This document shows positions 25,376 through 33,941 of a DNA stretch of 64,000 nt, one piece after another (the first letter of the stretch is position 1; every line of letters starts with the position of its first letter). A program made the position numbers and the translations under genes. Under the pieces are notes generated by a model. The model did no database searches, had not been told where the DNA came from, and saw nothing but the letters and a program-made list of their open reading frames with translations. The stretch comes from Mycobacterium kansasii ATCC 12478 (GTDB taxonomy: Bacteria; Actinomycetota; Actinomycetes; Mycobacteriales; Mycobacteriaceae), in assembly GCF_000157895.3 (NCBI RefSeq), contig NC_022663.1:3534001-3598000 (forward strand), given 5' to 3'.

Positions 25376-26083
25376 ATGGCCGTCAGCACACCCCGGTATC
25401 ACCGGTTGACGATCGTCGCTTTGCTGTTGCTGACCTTCGCCACCGGCTTGGCCGACGCGATCAGTGTGCTGGTCCTCGGGCATGTCTTCGTGGCCAACAT
25501 GACCGGCAACGTGATCTTCCTCGGCATTTGCCTGGTACCGAAGTCGCAGACGGGTATCGACCTGGTCGCCGGCGTGGTGTCCGTGGTCACCTTCGTCATC
25601 GGCACGATCATCGGCGGCCGGTTGACCCGGGCGCTCGGTGGTCAGCCACGACGCTGGATCAGCGCGGCGCTGGGGACCGAGGTCGCGGTGCTGGCGACGT
25701 TGTCGGTGCTGGCCGGCAGCGGGGTGCTGCACTATCACGACAACACCAAGCTGTTCCTCATCGGTGGGCTCGCGTTGACGTTCGGCTTGCAGAACGCGAT
25801 CGCTCGGGAGTTCGGTATTCGTGAGCTCAGCACCACAATGTTGACGTCGACCATCGTCGCGATCGGCGCCGAGAGCCGGCTGGCCGGCGGCACGGGTGGC
25901 CGAAGCTTGCTGCGCTATAGCGTGATCGCGGCGATGTGCGGCGGCGCCCTGCTCGGTGCCGCCATGTCCCGGGTGACCGTGGCGCCGGTGTTCGCACTGG
26001 CCGCCGCCGTGGTCTCGGTGAGCATGCTGGTCTTCCGCTACGGCCCCGTGGATCGCAAAACGCCTCAGGCGCTTACTAGTTGA
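25376..26083 (+). CDS. DUF1275 (YoaK-family) membrane protein
   Basis: A 235-aa polytopic membrane protein with the DUF1275 hallmarks: FATGLADAISVLVLGHVFVANMTGNVIFLGI near the N-terminus, GGLALTFGLQNAIAREFGIRELSTTMLTSTIVAIG in the middle, and about six hydrophobic segments. The biochemical role of the family is unknown. It starts 23 bp after the last mce1-associated gene and could be co-transcribed. In M. tuberculosis the mce1 operon is followed directly by lprO, so this gene is extra here. It overlaps the 3' end of lprO by 8 bp, tail to tail. Confidence 0.85.
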   Translation: MAVSTPRYHRLTIVALLLLTFATGLADAISVLVLGHVFVANMTGNVIFLGICLVPKSQTGIDLVAGVVSVVTFVIGTIIGGRLTRALGGQPRRWISAALGTEVAVLATLSVLAGSGVLHYHDNTKLFLIGGLALTFGLQNAIAREFGIRELSTTMLTSTIVAIGAESRLAGGTGGRSLLRYSVIAAMCGGALLGAAMSRVTVAPVFALAAAVVSVSMLVFRYGPVDRKTPQALTS

Positions 26084-27158
26084 ATGCGAGCCAGCTGGGC
26101 AACGCCCGCTCGTGGGAGTCGCACAGGACCTCACGGGTGTCGCACGAGCCCTTCGGCGTCCCCGCACCGGCCCACATGCCTCCGGTGTCGCGACGCAGCA
26201 CAATTGCCGACGACCCGCCGCCGTCGAGCAGGATCGCCGTATCGCTGCCCAGGCCCCGGAAAAGGTCTTGGATGTTGTCCGGCGTGTAGTTACCTCCTTC
26301 GAAGATGTACATCTCGTCTTTCTGCTTCGCGTAGGCCAGCGCCGTACGCGCGGCACTCGGGCCGCCGTCGTGAAGTTGGCCGGTGTTGCCCGGCGATAAC
26401 AGCCCGATCCCGGCGACGGCGACGAACTTTGCGTTCTTGTTGAGCAAGTCCTGGATCACCGGAGTGGCCAGGTCGTAGTCTTCTCTGCCCTTGGGCCGCA
26501 ACACATATGGCGCACCACCGGCCGGGATGATCATGGTGGTCAGCGAGGTCCAGGTCTCGTTTCCGCCGGACAGGCCCTGCTTCCCGGCGTAGGCGACGGT
26601 GCCGGTGACCGCCTGGTTGGCGCGGCCCTGGCCGTGGGTGTTGTCGACGAACGCGCCCAATGGCGAACTGCAACCCGTCGATCGCCAGGAGCCGCCCTTT
26701 TGCGGGCGCACGTCGAAGAAGTTGGCGTTGATCGCGATTGTCGGCTGTCCCATTCGCTGCCAGGCCTGCAGCGGAGCATAGATCTCCGATGCCTGCCAAA
26801 GTCCTTCATTCGTGCGTGCCCCGGCGTTGTGTTCGCAGCGCGCCTGGTCACCGGTGTGGGTATCGACCAGTAGGTGCGGCTGCAGCCGCTGCGACGCATT
26901 CTTGATGATCATGAGATGGCCGCCGTTGTTCATCTCGTAGCGGCCGCCGTCGCCGTTGAGGAGCGGCATCGGGTGCCCGCCGCCGAAGTTGTACACCAGG
27001 TAGGAGCCCTTGGTTGTGGCGATGGCGTGCTCGAGCATCTCGCGACCGTCGGCGGCATGGGCGACGGGTCGTCCGGTGGTGGCGGTGAGCGTGGCGCATG
27101 CAGCCACTAAGGCAAGACAAGCCGCAAGTCGGCGCAGGCTGGCAGATGGCGTCAGCAC
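26076..27158 (-). CDS. lprO: Phosphodiester-glycosidase-like secreted (lipo)protein LprO
   Basis: A 360-aa exported protein matching Rv0179c. The signal peptide contains ACLALVAAC, giving a plausible lipobox with Cys21. The body has the phosphodiester glycosidase (NAGPA) fold motifs: TIAINANFFD, NQAVTGTVAYAGK, TALAYAKQKDEMYIFEGG and DTAILLDGGGSSAIVL. Family members act on sugar phosphodiesters, but the substrate here is unknown. GTG start at 27158; an 8-bp-arm inverted repeat lies 45 bp upstream. Confidence 0.85.
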   Translation of the reverse strand: MLTPSASLRRLAACLALVAACATLTATTGRPVAHAADGREMLEHAIATTKGSYLVYNFGGGHPMPLLNGDGGRYEMNNGGHLMIIKNASQRLQPHLLVDTHTGDQARCEHNAGARTNEGLWQASEIYAPLQAWQRMGQPTIAINANFFDVRPQKGGSWRSTGCSSPLGAFVDNTHGQGRANQAVTGTVAYAGKQGLSGGNETWTSLTTMIIPAGGAPYVLRPKGREDYDLATPVIQDLLNKNAKFVAVAGIGLLSPGNTGQLHDGGPSAARTALAYAKQKDEMYIFEGGNYTPDNIQDLFRGLGSDTAILLDGGGSSAIVLRRDTGGMWAGAGTPKGSCDTREVLCDSHERALPSWLAFN

Positions 27159-27202
27159 GGTAGCCCTTTCGGCCCGATCGGGAAGCAGCCATCCCAGAAT
27201 TA

Positions 27203-27245
27203 GTCACATCTGTCACACTGTCAACTTATGTAACAGCGATGTGAC
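27203..27245. promoter_or_regulatory. Inverted repeat upstream of lprO
   Basis: Perfect arms GTCACATC (27203-27210) and GATGTGAC (27238-27245) enclose further TGTCACA/TGTAACA-like words. It lies between the lprO start and the end of the upstream gene, so it may be the lprO operator/promoter region or a terminator for the upstream gene. The interval is AT-richer than its surroundings. Confidence 0.4.
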
Positions 27246-27263
27246 GATTGTGCCGCACTCGAA

Positions 27264-28646
27264 TCACGTTTGCTCGCTTGGATTTTCGCTTGTGCCTTCG
27301 ACCGCGCCGGCGCGGGCTCGTTCCCTTGCCTGGTGCTGCGCTTGGTGCTCGGCCGCAATGGCCAACTCGACCGCCCCGGGTATCCGGTGGAACCCCTTGC
27401 GGTCGTACAGGTGGGTGATGATGCCCCCCAACAGCAGGCCGATGACCAGACCGATGGACGTCATCGCCAAGGCATGGGACAGCCCGGCGTCGGCGTGACC
27501 GTCGAGGTAGAGCAGCGACCTTACCCCCAGGAACACTTGGTGCATCGGCTCGAAGGTGGCCAGCCAGCGGAAGAACGGCGGGACCGCCTCGAGGGGAACC
27601 GTGGCGCCCGCCGACGGCAACCCGAAAATGACGAAGATCAACATGCTCACCAGTAAGCCCATCGATCCCAGCACCGCGATCAACGAGCTGGACGTGACGC
27701 CTACCGCGATGATCGCGAACACTCCGTACAGCCACAATTGCCAGCCGAGGGAAACGGGCATGCCCAGGCCATGGGCAATCGCCAGGTACACCGCCGACGT
27801 GAGCAAGGCCAGCACTGTCATCAATCCCCACTTGAGCAGCAGGGTGCGGAACCGCGAGATGCGGACCTGCTCACCGAAGCGATACACCGGGCCGAATTCG
27901 GCTGGTACGTAACCGAGCATCGAGTCCACCAGTGTGCTCACCACGATGCTGCCGGTGAATCCGGCCAGCAGCAGCAACAGCGCATAGTAGAAGGCCGACA
28001 GTCCATTACCGGTTCCGTTGGGCAGCGGGTTGTAGACCGTGGATTTGACGTCGATCGGATTGGTCAGCCCGAGCGCGGCGGCGCCGGCCAGCGGCGCACC
28101 GCCGGTCTGCGCCGCAACGTCGGCGGTAAGGCGTTGCCCGACTTTGGAATTCACCACGGCCATCGCCTGGGTCAACGTCTGTGCGGCGATGCTCGAGCCC
28201 AGCGTGCCCGCACGCGGATTGGTCGAGATGGTAATCGTGGGCCGGTCCGCGTGGGTCGGCTGCACGGCGCTCATCGCATAATCTCGCAGCGCCGAGGAAA
28301 AAGTCGGCGGAATGACGGCCGAACCGTAGACCTCAGCCCGGTCCAGGAGCCGCTTGGCCTCGTCGTGGGAGACGACGCGCAGGTCGTACTTGTCCTTGTC
28401 CAGTCCGGCCACCAGACCCTCGACAATCTGCTTGCCGGTGGGTCCGGCGTCCTGGTTGACCACCGCGATGGGGAAGTGGCGCAGGTTGGTCGCCGGGTTC
28501 AGGATTCCGCCCAGGTACAGGGCCGCCAGCGCCGACATGAGGGCCAGTGTGATGAGTATCGGTGCCGCCCAGAACCGCACGGTCCGAACCGACTTGATAC
28601 TGCGCTTGGGGTTCGGTGCGGCATGACGCGGATGCGATTGAGACAT
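27264..28646 (-). CDS. Large membrane protein, YhgE/Pip-ABC-2 type (Rv0180c-like)
   Basis: A 460-aa membrane protein: one N-terminal transmembrane helix (FWAAPILITLALMSALAALYLGGIL), a large extracytoplasmic domain (about residues 60-230, LRHFPIAVVNQDAGPTGKQIVEGL is typical of YhgE/Pip proteins) and about five C-terminal helices. An Arg/Glu-rich C-terminal tail ends the protein. Such proteins resemble ABC-2 permeases or phage-infection proteins. The M. tuberculosis homologue is of unknown function. Start ATG 28646. Confidence 0.83.
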   Translation of the reverse strand: MSQSHPRHAAPNPKRSIKSVRTVRFWAAPILITLALMSALAALYLGGILNPATNLRHFPIAVVNQDAGPTGKQIVEGLVAGLDKDKYDLRVVSHDEAKRLLDRAEVYGSAVIPPTFSSALRDYAMSAVQPTHADRPTITISTNPRAGTLGSSIAAQTLTQAMAVVNSKVGQRLTADVAAQTGGAPLAGAAALGLTNPIDVKSTVYNPLPNGTGNGLSAFYYALLLLLAGFTGSIVVSTLVDSMLGYVPAEFGPVYRFGEQVRISRFRTLLLKWGLMTVLALLTSAVYLAIAHGLGMPVSLGWQLWLYGVFAIIAVGVTSSSLIAVLGSMGLLVSMLIFVIFGLPSAGATVPLEAVPPFFRWLATFEPMHQVFLGVRSLLYLDGHADAGLSHALAMTSIGLVIGLLLGGIITHLYDRKGFHRIPGAVELAIAAEHQAQHQARERARAGAVEGTSENPSEQT

Positions 28647-28693
28647 GTGGGCTCCTGTCTGTCGAGCCCACTCTATGTGGTGTCAGAGCGGGC

Positions 28694-29422
28694 TCAGGAC
28701 CCCAGGTTTGCGTGCATCTCCCACACCAGGACCTCCGCGGGGCAGTTGGCGGTGAGCCGCCGCGCCCCGGTGTCGGTGCAGCGGACCGCATCCCCTTCGG
28801 CCAGTTCGCCGGCCCCGTCCAGGTCAATCCGGCCGCGGGTGACAAACAGATGCAGGTAAGGCGCCGCGGGGACGTCGACCATGTCGCCGGGCCGCAACCG
28901 CGCCGCGTGCAGGGCCGCGCTGCGGTTGTGCAGCGTGATCGCGGCATCGTCGTGGCCGTTGATGCCCGAGGCGATGGTGACCAGAGCGCCGTTGGACAGG
29001 TCATCGCCGATATCATGCTGCTGGTAGCTCGGGGCGATGCCGGTCTGGTCGGGCACTATCCACATTTGAACGAAATGCACTGGACGCGTGGCCGATTCGT
29101 TCGTTTCCGAATGCCGGATACCGCTGCCCGCCGACATGCGCTGGGCCAGGCCGGGGTAGATCACGCCGTGGGTGCCCGTCGAGTCCCGGTGGGTCAGTTC
29201 ACCTTTCAGCACCCAGGTGACGATTTCCATATCGCGGTGCGGGTGGGTGGCGAATCCGGTCCCGGGTTGCACGATGTCGTCGTTGCTGACCAGCAGCAGC
29301 CCGTGGTGGGTGTTGTCCGGGTCGTAGTGATCGCCGAACGAGAAGCAGTGTCTGGATTCCAACCAGTCGGTTGTGGTGACGGCCCGCTCGGCGGCTCGCC
29401 GAATCTCCACGGTGGCAGGCAT
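28694..29422 (-). CDS. Pirin-family protein (Rv0181c-like)
   Basis: A 242-aa bicupin pirin. The N-terminal cupin has the metal ligands in FATHPHRDMEIVTWVLKGELTHRDS and SAGSGIRHSETNES, and the family-typical FSFGDHYDPDNTHHG near the start. The C-terminal cupin is degenerate. Pirins bind Fe(II), and some have quercetinase activity; the role here is unknown. Start ATG 29422 gives MPATVEIRRAAER. A long reading extension upstream is only the complement of the PGRS region. Confidence 0.88.
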   Translation of the reverse strand: MPATVEIRRAAERAVTTTDWLESRHCFSFGDHYDPDNTHHGLLLVSNDDIVQPGTGFATHPHRDMEIVTWVLKGELTHRDSTGTHGVIYPGLAQRMSAGSGIRHSETNESATRPVHFVQMWIVPDQTGIAPSYQQHDIGDDLSNGALVTIASGINGHDDAAITLHNRSAALHAARLRPGDMVDVPAAPYLHLFVTRGRIDLDGAGELAEGDAVRCTDTGARRLTANCPAEVLVWEMHANLGS

Positions 29423-29591
29423 GGTCTCCACAGTAGCGGCTCGGCCGTCGCTGCATGCGCGGCAGGGCATCCGCTGCGGCGGCGCGAATGCGGGCGCGGG
29501 GCGCCCGGGTGCATCGGTTAGCCGCCCCCGCGGCCACTCACGAATCTTGTTGTCCGGCTGATGAATTAGCTCGCCCTGCCGCCTTCGCCTG

Positions 29592-30497
29592 GTGCTGACC
29601 GTGGTCCGGCGCCCAGCGAGCGGAGCTGAACCTTGCACTGATTGCCGGGGCGGGTTTTGCGCCGTCCGCCGCCGCACATCATCGGCTGAGCAAGCCCGGC
29701 AAGACGTTCGTGAAAAGCCACCAGACGCTACCAGGGTGGGCGGCGCCGGCGGCGCCGCCGGGCTGTTCGGCAACGGCGGAGCCGGCGGACGCGGAGGAAT
29801 GGGTGGGGTGGGCGCCGCGGTGCCCAACAGCGTCGCCGGCGACGGCGGCATGGGCGGAGCCGGCGGCGCCGCGGGGCTCTTCGGCGACGGTGGGGCTGGC
29901 GGACCAGGAGGAGACGGCGGAGCCGCTGCAGCTGTGCCCGGAAGCACCGCGGGCAAAGGTGGCGTCGGTGGGATCGGCGGAGCCGGCCACCTGTTCGGGA
30001 GCGGTGGCGCCGGCGGACAGGGTGGGCACGGTGGGGCAGGCGGGCTCTCGTCGGCCAATACCGGGGGTGACGGCGGCGATGGTGGCACCGGCGGGAGGGG
30101 TGGACTGTGGGGCAATGGTGGTGCGGGCGGCAGCGGTGGCCAAGCCGGAGCCGGTCTGGTGGGTGACGGGACCAGCGGTATGGGCGGTGCGGGTGGCGCC
30201 GCGAGGTTGTTCGGCAATGGCGGAGCCGGCGGGGCCGGCGGTGCCAGCGAGGGTGGCGGCACCGCCGGCATGGGCGGTGCCGGTGGCCGCGGCGGCCTGT
30301 TCATCGGCGACGGCGGTCGCGGCGGCAACGCTGGTGCGACCGGCGGTTTCGGTGTCGGAGCCAACGGCGGTGACGGCGGCAACGCCATTTTCATCGGCAA
30401 TGGCGGTGACGGGGGCAACGGTACGGGGGGTAAGCCGGGTGGCAAAGGCGGTAGCGCCGGACCGTTCGGTCATAACGGGATGAATGGGCTCCCATAG
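29592..30497 (+). CDS. Orphan PGRS-domain ORF lacking a PE domain
   Basis: From about codon 48 onward the ORF is pure PGRS: GGAGG, GLFGNGGAGG and NGGDGG repeats ending GPFGHNGMNGLP, the usual kind of PE_PGRS C-terminus. The first 47 codons (Cys/Arg rich) do not resemble a PE domain or the PE-PGRS linker. The gene is therefore either a 5'-truncated PE_PGRS relic or a PGRS-only protein starting near GTG at about 29736. The start coordinate given is the ORF limit, not a supported start. Confidence 0.5.
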   Translation: MLTVVRRPASGAEPCTDCRGGFCAVRRRTSSAEQARQDVREKPPDATRVGGAGGAAGLFGNGGAGGRGGMGGVGAAVPNSVAGDGGMGGAGGAAGLFGDGGAGGPGGDGGAAAAVPGSTAGKGGVGGIGGAGHLFGSGGAGGQGGHGGAGGLSSANTGGDGGDGGTGGRGGLWGNGGAGGSGGQAGAGLVGDGTSGMGGAGGAARLFGNGGAGGAGGASEGGGTAGMGGAGGRGGLFIGDGGRGGNAGATGGFGVGANGGDGGNAIFIGNGGDGGNGTGGKPGGKGGSAGPFGHNGMNGLP

Positions 30498-30576
30498 CCA
30501 ACATAGCCATGGGCAGCGCGATGAAGTGCCGTCGATAATGCGCGCAATGTTCCGGCAGATCGGGCCCGCGTACTGA

Positions 30577-30723
30577 CTACGTCGTCCGCCAAGCCGCCAA
30601 ATTACGGCAGGGCACGTCATCCCCCAGGCCTGAGAATTCCTCGGCGACGTAACCCACGCCGCCGATGTCGAGGGCGCCCAACAGCAGCAGCGGCTTGCCG
30701 GGGACGGGCGAAACGACGGTCAT
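30577..30723 (-). pseudogene. N-terminal remnant of a large alpha/beta-hydrolase-type protein
   Basis: ATG 30723 opens MTVVSPVPGKPLLLLGALDIGGVGYVAEEF and then changes to unrelated sequence and stops after 48 codons. The opening resembles the start of the long actinobacterial alpha/beta-hydrolase-like proteins (GYVAEEFF followed by SGTA). The remainder of such a gene is absent, with the orphan PGRS sequence lying beyond. It begins 10 bp after the sigG stop, so it would be in the sigG transcript. Confidence 0.4.
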
Positions 30724-30733
30724 CACAGCGCCA

Positions 30734-31714
30734 TTACAGCGACGGTGGCAGACCGAACTTCGGGAACAGTGAGCCGTCGAGGAAGGCCACCACGTGCGAC
30801 ACCCGGCCGTCGACCATGTCGAGCACGTGCAACTGGAACGGCACATGCCGCTGACCCGCGCGCATGTACATGGCCGCGGCGGGCTGGCCGTTGGCCACCA
30901 ACGGGAGCATGCGCATATCGCCGGGCGATTCGGCGGGACATTGCTGGTGAATGAGCGTGATGATGTCCTGCGCGCCGCGGTACCAGCCGACGTAGGGTGG
31001 CATCTCCCAGATCGCCTCGGCGGTGAACAGCTCCACCAGCCGGTCGATGTCGTAGGTCTCGAACGCGGCGATGTAGCGGGCCAGCAAGTCCTGGGCCTGC
31101 GGCGAATCCGGCGCGCTCAACCGGTCTTCGGCGCTGGGGCGCACGGTCTCCAGCTGGGACCGGGCCCGCTGCAGCAGGCTGTTGACGGCGACGGTGGTGG
31201 TGCCGATCGCCTCGGCCACTTCGGCCGACTTCCACTGCAGCACGTCGCGCAACAACAGCACCGCACGTTGCCGGGGCGACAGATGCTGCAGCGCGGCCAC
31301 AAAGGCCAAGCGGACCGATTCGCGCGATCCGACGATGACCGACGGATCCGCCGGATCATCCGTCGGTTCCGGCAGCGGCTCCAGCCAGGGCACCTCACCG
31401 CGCTCGACCAGCTCCGCCGTCGGATCCGCACTGGACGTTCCCAGTCCGGTCGGCAGCGGCCGGCGTTGCCGGCCTTCCAGGGCGCTCAGGCAGGTGTTGG
31501 TGGCGATCCGATGCAGCCAGGTCCGTATCGACGACTTGCCTTCGAACCGGTCATACGCTTTCCAGGCACGCAGCAGCGTTTCCTGCACCAGATCCTCGGC
31601 GTCGTGTAACGATCCGGTCATCCGGTAGCAGTGCGCCAGCAGTTCGCGCCGGTAGGGTTCGGCACGGGCGGAGAAATCACCGCCGAGGTCATTGTCCTGT
31701 GCTAGCAGGCCCAC
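30734..31714 (-). CDS. sigG: ECF RNA polymerase sigma factor SigG (SigJ/SnoaL-tailed type)
   Basis: A 326-aa extracytoplasmic-function sigma factor. Region 2 (FSARAEPYRRELLAHCYRMTGSLHDAEDLVQETLLRAWKAYDRFEGKSSIRTWLHRIATNTCLSALE), region 4 (LSPRQRAVLLLRDVLQWKSAEVAEAIGTTTVAVNSLLQRARSQLE) and a C-terminal SnoaL-like domain (residues 200-320, with AAFETYDIDRLVELFTAEAIWEMPPYVGWY), as in ECF41/SigG proteins where the tail modulates activity. No separate anti-sigma gene is adjacent. It is divergent from the lipase, with 82 bp between starts. Shorter at the N-terminus than M. tuberculosis SigG. Confidence 0.92.
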   Translation of the reverse strand: MGLLAQDNDLGGDFSARAEPYRRELLAHCYRMTGSLHDAEDLVQETLLRAWKAYDRFEGKSSIRTWLHRIATNTCLSALEGRQRRPLPTGLGTSSADPTAELVERGEVPWLEPLPEPTDDPADPSVIVGSRESVRLAFVAALQHLSPRQRAVLLLRDVLQWKSAEVAEAIGTTTVAVNSLLQRARSQLETVRPSAEDRLSAPDSPQAQDLLARYIAAFETYDIDRLVELFTAEAIWEMPPYVGWYRGAQDIITLIHQQCPAESPGDMRMLPLVANGQPAAAMYMRAGQRHVPFQLHVLDMVDGRVSHVVAFLDGSLFPKFGLPPSL

Positions 31715-31796
31715 CCCGACGAGCCTACGCAGCGCCTATGACACACCCCGCCCAGCCCCGCCCGGGAGCCGCTGTGCAGGCCGTAAGCTGCCCGTA

Positions 31797-32636
31797 ATGA
31801 ATGCGACGCGCACTGAACGGAACTTCGCCGGCGTCGGCGGTGTGGACATCGTCTACGACGTCTGGACGCCCGACACCGCGCCTAATGCCGTGGTTGTGCT
31901 GGCTCACGGTCTGGGCGAGCATGCCCGCCGCTACGACCACGTCGCGCAGCGGTTCGGTGAGGCCGGTCTGGTTACCTACGCGCTCGACCATCGCGGACAC
32001 GGCCGCTCGGGCGGCAAGCGGGTGCTGGTGCGCGACATCTCCGAATACACCGCCGACTTCGACACCCTGGTGCGCATCGCGACCCGGGAAAACCCCGGAT
32101 TGAAGTGCATCGTGCTCGGGCACAGCATGGGCGGCGGGATCGTGTTCGCCTATGGCGTGGAACGCCCGGACAATTACGACCTGATGGTGCTGTCGGCCCC
32201 GGCGGTGGCGGCCCAGGATCTGGTGTCGCCGGTGGTGGCGCTGGCCGCGAAGGTTCTCGGCGTCGTGCTGCCGGGTCTGCCGGTCCAGGAACTCGACTTC
32301 ACCGCCATATCCCGCGACCCGCAGGTGGTGGCGGACTACCAGAACGATCCGCGGGTGTACCACGGCCGGGTGCCGGCCGGGATCGGCCGGGCGCTGCTGC
32401 AGGTCGGCGAGACCATGCCGCGGCGGGCACCGGCGCTGACGGCGCCGCTGTTGGTGGTGCACGGCACGGGTGACCGGCTTATCCCGATCGAGGGCAGCCG
32501 GCGCCTGGTGGAATGTGTGGGATCCGGCGATGTCGAGCTGAAGGAGTATCCCGGGCTCTACCACGAGGTCTTCAACGAGCCGGAGCGCAACCAGGTGCTC
32601 GACGACGTGGTCGGCTGGATCACCAAACGCCTCTGA
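31797..32636 (+). CDS. Monoacylglycerol lipase (Rv0183-like)
   Basis: A 279-aa alpha/beta hydrolase, identical in length to the characterised M. tuberculosis monoacylglycerol lipase Rv0183. HGLGEHARRYDHVA provides the oxyanion HG motif. The nucleophile is Ser110 in GHSMGGG, the acid is Asp in GTGDRLIP (about 226) and His is in LYHEVFNEPE (about 256). It hydrolyses monoacylglycerols to glycerol and fatty acid, in the envelope or as a secreted enzyme. Start ATG 31797; the extension upstream is not conserved. Confidence 0.92.
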   Translation: MNATRTERNFAGVGGVDIVYDVWTPDTAPNAVVVLAHGLGEHARRYDHVAQRFGEAGLVTYALDHRGHGRSGGKRVLVRDISEYTADFDTLVRIATRENPGLKCIVLGHSMGGGIVFAYGVERPDNYDLMVLSAPAVAAQDLVSPVVALAAKVLGVVLPGLPVQELDFTAISRDPQVVADYQNDPRVYHGRVPAGIGRALLQVGETMPRRAPALTAPLLVVHGTGDRLIPIEGSRRLVECVGSGDVELKEYPGLYHEVFNEPERNQVLDDVVGWITKRL

Positions 32637-32673
32637 AACCGAATTGTCGTACCGCTGCAGTAGTTTGGCCGCC

Positions 32674-33423
32674 ATGACCGACGACAAGATGCTGGCCCGC
32701 ATCGCCGCCCTGCTGCGTCAGGCCGAAGGCACCGACAATCCCCACGAAGCCGACGCGTTCATGGCCGCCGCGCAGCGGCTGGCCACGGCGGCGTCCATCG
32801 ACCTGGCGGTGGCGCGGTCCCACTCGGCTACCCGTTCGGCCGCGCAATCGCCGACCCAGCGCACCATCACGATCGGAACCGCCGGCGTCCGGGGGCTGCG
32901 AACCTATGTGCAGCTGTTCGTGCTGATCGCCGCGGCCAACGACGTACGCTGCGACGTCGCGTCGAATTCGACGTTCCTCTATGCCTACGGGTTTCCTGAG
33001 GACATCGACGCGACCCACGCGCTGTACGCCAGCCTGGTGGTTCAGATGGTCCGGGCGTCCGATGCCTACCTGGCCTCCGGTGCCCACCGGCCCACGCCGA
33101 CCATCACGGCCCGGCTGAACTTCCAGCTCGCGTTCGGGGCCCGAGTTGGCCAGCGTTTGGCCGAGGCCCGCGAGCAGGCCAGACGCGAAGTCACCGCGGA
33201 CCGCGGCCGAGCACCGCGCACCGCTATCGCGTTGCGGGACAAGGAGGTCGAGTTGCGCGACTACTACCGCGGCGCGTCCCGGGCGCGCGGCACCTGGCAG
33301 GCCCACCGGGCCTCGGCCGGATATTCGTCGGCGGCGCGCCGCGCCGGTGACCGGGCCGGGCGCCAGGCGCGGCTCGGCCAGAGCCCCGAGTTGCCCGGCG
33401 CGCGCACCGCCCTGGACCGGTGA
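32674..33423 (+). CDS. DUF2786/DUF7168-type conserved protein (Rv0184-like)
   Basis: A 249-aa cytoplasmic protein. The N-terminus MLARIAALLRQAEGTDNPHEADAFMAAAQRLATAASIDLAVAR is the DUF2786 signature. The middle (QLFVLIAAANDVRCDVASNSTFLYAYGFPEDIDATHALYASLVVQMVRASD) is the matching helical domain, and the C-terminus is Arg/Ala rich. Function unknown. It forms a GTGA overlap with the next gene, forming a two- or three-gene unit with the metallohydrolase and bglS. Confidence 0.85.
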   Translation: MTDDKMLARIAALLRQAEGTDNPHEADAFMAAAQRLATAASIDLAVARSHSATRSAAQSPTQRTITIGTAGVRGLRTYVQLFVLIAAANDVRCDVASNSTFLYAYGFPEDIDATHALYASLVVQMVRASDAYLASGAHRPTPTITARLNFQLAFGARVGQRLAEAREQARREVTADRGRAPRTAIALRDKEVELRDYYRGASRARGTWQAHRASAGYSSAARRAGDRAGRQARLGQSPELPGARTALDR

Positions 33424-33941
33424 CCCGGGCGGATTCCTCGGGCCGCGACTCCCAGCGGGCCAGGGTTTATGCGGCCGAGGAGTTCGTCCGCACCCTGTTC
33501 GACCGTGCCGTCGAGCACGGGTCACCCGGAGTGGACTTCTTCGGGACCCAGTTGACGCTGCCGCCCGAGGGACGCTTCGCCTCGGTGGCGTCGGTGCAGC
33601 GCTACGTCGACGACGTGCTGGCCCTGCCGGCGGTGCGCCGGAACTGGTCGTCGGTGTCGCCGCTACGGGTGCGCGCCCGGCGGGCGGCCACCGCGGCGCA
33701 CTACGAAAACCGTGACGGCGCAGGCACTATCGCCGTGCCGGACCGCGACACCGCCGGCTGGGCGATGCGCGAGCTGGTCGTGCTCCATGAAGTCGCCCAT
33801 CACCTGTGCCGGGTGCCGCCGCCGCACGGGCCGCAATTCGTGGCGACGATGTGTGAGCTGGCCGAGTTGGTGATGGGAGCCGAGGCTGGCCACATTCTGC
33901 GGGTTGTCTACGCGAAAGAGGGTGTGCGGTGGACGGACTAG
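33420..33941 (+). CDS. Zinc-metallohydrolase-like protein, TIGR04338 type (Rv0185-like)
   Basis: A 173-aa protein with a zinc-protease motif VLHEVAHHLCR (HExxH at about residues 120-124) followed by HGPQFVATMCELAELVMG, which supplies the likely third ligand. The N-terminal region has RARVYAAEEFVRTLFDRA. GTG start within the stop of the upstream gene; its last 13 bases overlap the bglS start. Substrate unknown. Confidence 0.85.
   Translation: MTRADSSGRDSQRARVYAAEEFVRTLFDRAVEHGSPGVDFFGTQLTLPPEGRFASVASVQRYVDDVLALPAVRRNWSSVSPLRVRARRAATAAHYENRDGAGTIAVPDRDTAGWAMRELVVLHEVAHHLCRVPPPHGPQFVATMCELAELVMGAEAGHILRVVYAKEGVRWTD

Noticed and set aside
29423..30445. Minus-strand extension of the pirin reading frame with a Pro-rich 340-residue N-terminus
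   Set aside because: The added part is the reverse complement of the PGRS repeats; pirin homology begins at ATG 29422.
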